A stretch of 64,000 bases of DNA from Lentisphaera araneosa HTCC2155 (GTDB taxonomy: Bacteria > Verrucomicrobiota > Lentisphaeria > Lentisphaerales > Lentisphaeraceae), in the NCBI RefSeq assembly GCF_000170755.1, contig NZ_ABCK01000005.1, positions 124,001-188,000 of the forward strand, in the 5' to 3' direction. This document shows, in pieces, positions 63,044 to 64,000 of the stretch. The notes beneath the pieces were generated by a model that was not told the origin of the DNA, made no database searches, and saw nothing but the letters and a program-made list of their open reading frames with translations. Within the stretch, counting starts at the first letter, position 1. Each line of letters starts with the position of its first letter. The position numbers and the translations under genes are program-made.

Positions 63044-64000
63044 ATGACTCAAAATCCCCCTGCAGAATTTATCATTGAAGAAAACGAAGGTCACATCACA
63101 TCTCTCAAGCGCAAAAATGATCCTTTCGAAACCGAATTCATACGCCCAGGAAATAATTTAGGTTGCGTCAACCTTTCCTACAGGCATAAAGCTGACTGGA
63201 TTCATTGCGATCAAACAGGTAGCGATGAGCTAACAGTCTCCAGTTCCTTTTCATCCAGTGGCCCACTCTTGGAATGGACTATTAAATTGAGTAATACGAG
63301 TCATTCGCCTCTAGAAATTGGCACACTCGAACTTCCCTTTCAGTTCAATGAAGAATACACCCGCAATCCGAAGGAATCTTTTGAAGGACGGGTTTTTAAA
63401 CACAGTCATATTGCGGGGCATAATTCATTTATTTTCTGGCTACCCGTAGGCGGTATTGGGGCTCATTTACTCATGACTCCCACAGAAAACACCCATCTCG
63501 AATTTTTCGAAGCTAAAAATGGTATCTATGCAAGTGGCGGAGCGCTCTATAGCGCCTTCATTCATTCTAAAGCCCATGTGGAGAACTTGACCGGAACTTG
63601 GCGACAGGAGAATAGCAGTAAAATATTGCAGGCAGGGGAAAGTATTTCTTATAGCTTTCGCTTTCATTGGTGCGATAATTATAGCGACATCCGCAAAAAA
63701 ATATACCAAAGTGGTGGCATAGACATTCGCATTGCTCCAGGCATGGTGATTCCCCGCGACCTCAAAAGCAAAATAGCTATGCGTTCTCAGCAAAAGATCA
63801 CTCGCATTCAAGCCGAATTCCCCGAGGAGACTGAGATTTCTAAACTTCCAAAGCATGGTGAAAATGAAATTTATGAAATCAACTTTCAGAAGCTCGGCGA
63901 AAACAAACTCACTCTACATTACGGTGATCAACAAGAAACGATCTTAGAGTTTTTTGTTAGCGAAGATTTGGAAACCTTGATCAAAAAACGCGCCTCATTC
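63044..64000 (+). CDS. 5' part of a large protein, possibly DUF5695-like (partial)
   Basis: The frame starts at ATG 63044 and stays open to the window edge (319 codons). No signal peptide is present. The sequence is beta-rich, with ISYSFRFHWCDNYSDIRKKI and WLPVGGIGAHLLMTPTENTH, the latter like the DUF5695 family of large carbohydrate-related proteins (recalled, not searched). The 3' end lies outside the window. It does not share the site A/B operator. Confidence 0.65.
   Translation, partial: MTQNPPAEFIIEENEGHITSLKRKNDPFETEFIRPGNNLGCVNLSYRHKADWIHCDQTGSDELTVSSSFSSSGPLLEWTIKLSNTSHSPLEIGTLELPFQFNEEYTRNPKESFEGRVFKHSHIAGHNSFIFWLPVGGIGAHLLMTPTENTHLEFFEAKNGIYASGGALYSAFIHSKAHVENLTGTWRQENSSKILQAGESISYSFRFHWCDNYSDIRKKIYQSGGIDIRIAPGMVIPRDLKSKIAMRSQQKITRIQAEFPEETEISKLPKHGENEIYEINFQKLGENKLTLHYGDQQETILEFFVSEDLETLIKKRASF

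Noticed and set aside
63467-63856. 129-residue minus-strand frame
   Set aside because: It is a shadow of the plus-strand partial gene from 63044, which has the more protein-like sequence.

Overview
The window looks like a chromosome segment of a marine member of the Planctomycetota-Verrucomicrobiota-Chlamydiota group, most like Lentisphaera (Lentisphaerota). The evidence is a moderately AT-rich genome, three families of sulfatase/DUF1501/DUF1549/DUF1552/DUF1592 proteins typical of these phyla, Ser/Thr kinases and FHA proteins paired with ECF sigma factors, and futalosine-type menaquinone synthesis (mqnC). This assignment is inference from gene families; no rRNA is present.

Region 1 (1-24.7 kb) is mostly housekeeping. 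It holds an overlapping DUF1670-like pair at the left edge, dinB, a ferredoxin-type flavin reductase (opposite strand), a soluble FtsK with a HEAT-like repeat protein and two small Lys/Ala-tailed proteins, an ISNCY-like transposase, a nucleotidyltransferase-like gene that seems to lack a normal start, a B12-binding radical SAM protein, smpB, tRNA-Arg(CCT), a DUF1080 protein, a divergent ECF sigma/Ser-Thr kinase pair, glmS, a DinG-type helicase, mqnC, three identical tandem initiator tRNA-fMet genes, an inositol-monophosphatase-family enzyme and a lipid A-type acyltransferase.

Region 2 (24.8-37.2 kb) is signalling plus planctomycete-type surface proteins. A tightly packed minus-strand operon runs Ser/Thr kinase, DUF1501, DUF1549-like, FHA/TM/PEGA, small secreted protein. 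A second DUF1549/DUF1553-DUF1501 pair lies on the plus strand after a lipoprotein and a clear terminator.

Region 3 (37.2-54.9 kb) is a carbohydrate and sulfated-glycan locus. A XylR-type (LacI-like sensor plus AraC HTH) regulator is divergent from a cytochrome c / sorbosone-dehydrogenase-like-DUF6807 fusion / TIM-barrel isomerase operon. Twelve kb away is a sulfatase-hydrolase-DUF1080-sulfatase operon. The two operons carry the same ungapped ~65-bp upstream element at almost the same distance from their start codons, so they are probably one regulon. Between them lie a HipBA toxin-antitoxin pair, a third sulfatase, and two defective insertion sequences. Each insertion sequence sits exactly in the centre of a palindrome, and the region's intergenic spaces hold arrays of unrelated stem-loops.

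Region 4 (54.9-64 kb) has an unrecognised protein with a weak likeness to immunity proteins, a CoA-binding protein, a DUF1592-type cytochrome/DUF1552 pair, a secreted beta-propeller protein, an 800-bp gene-free stretch, and the 5' part of a large unfinished CDS.
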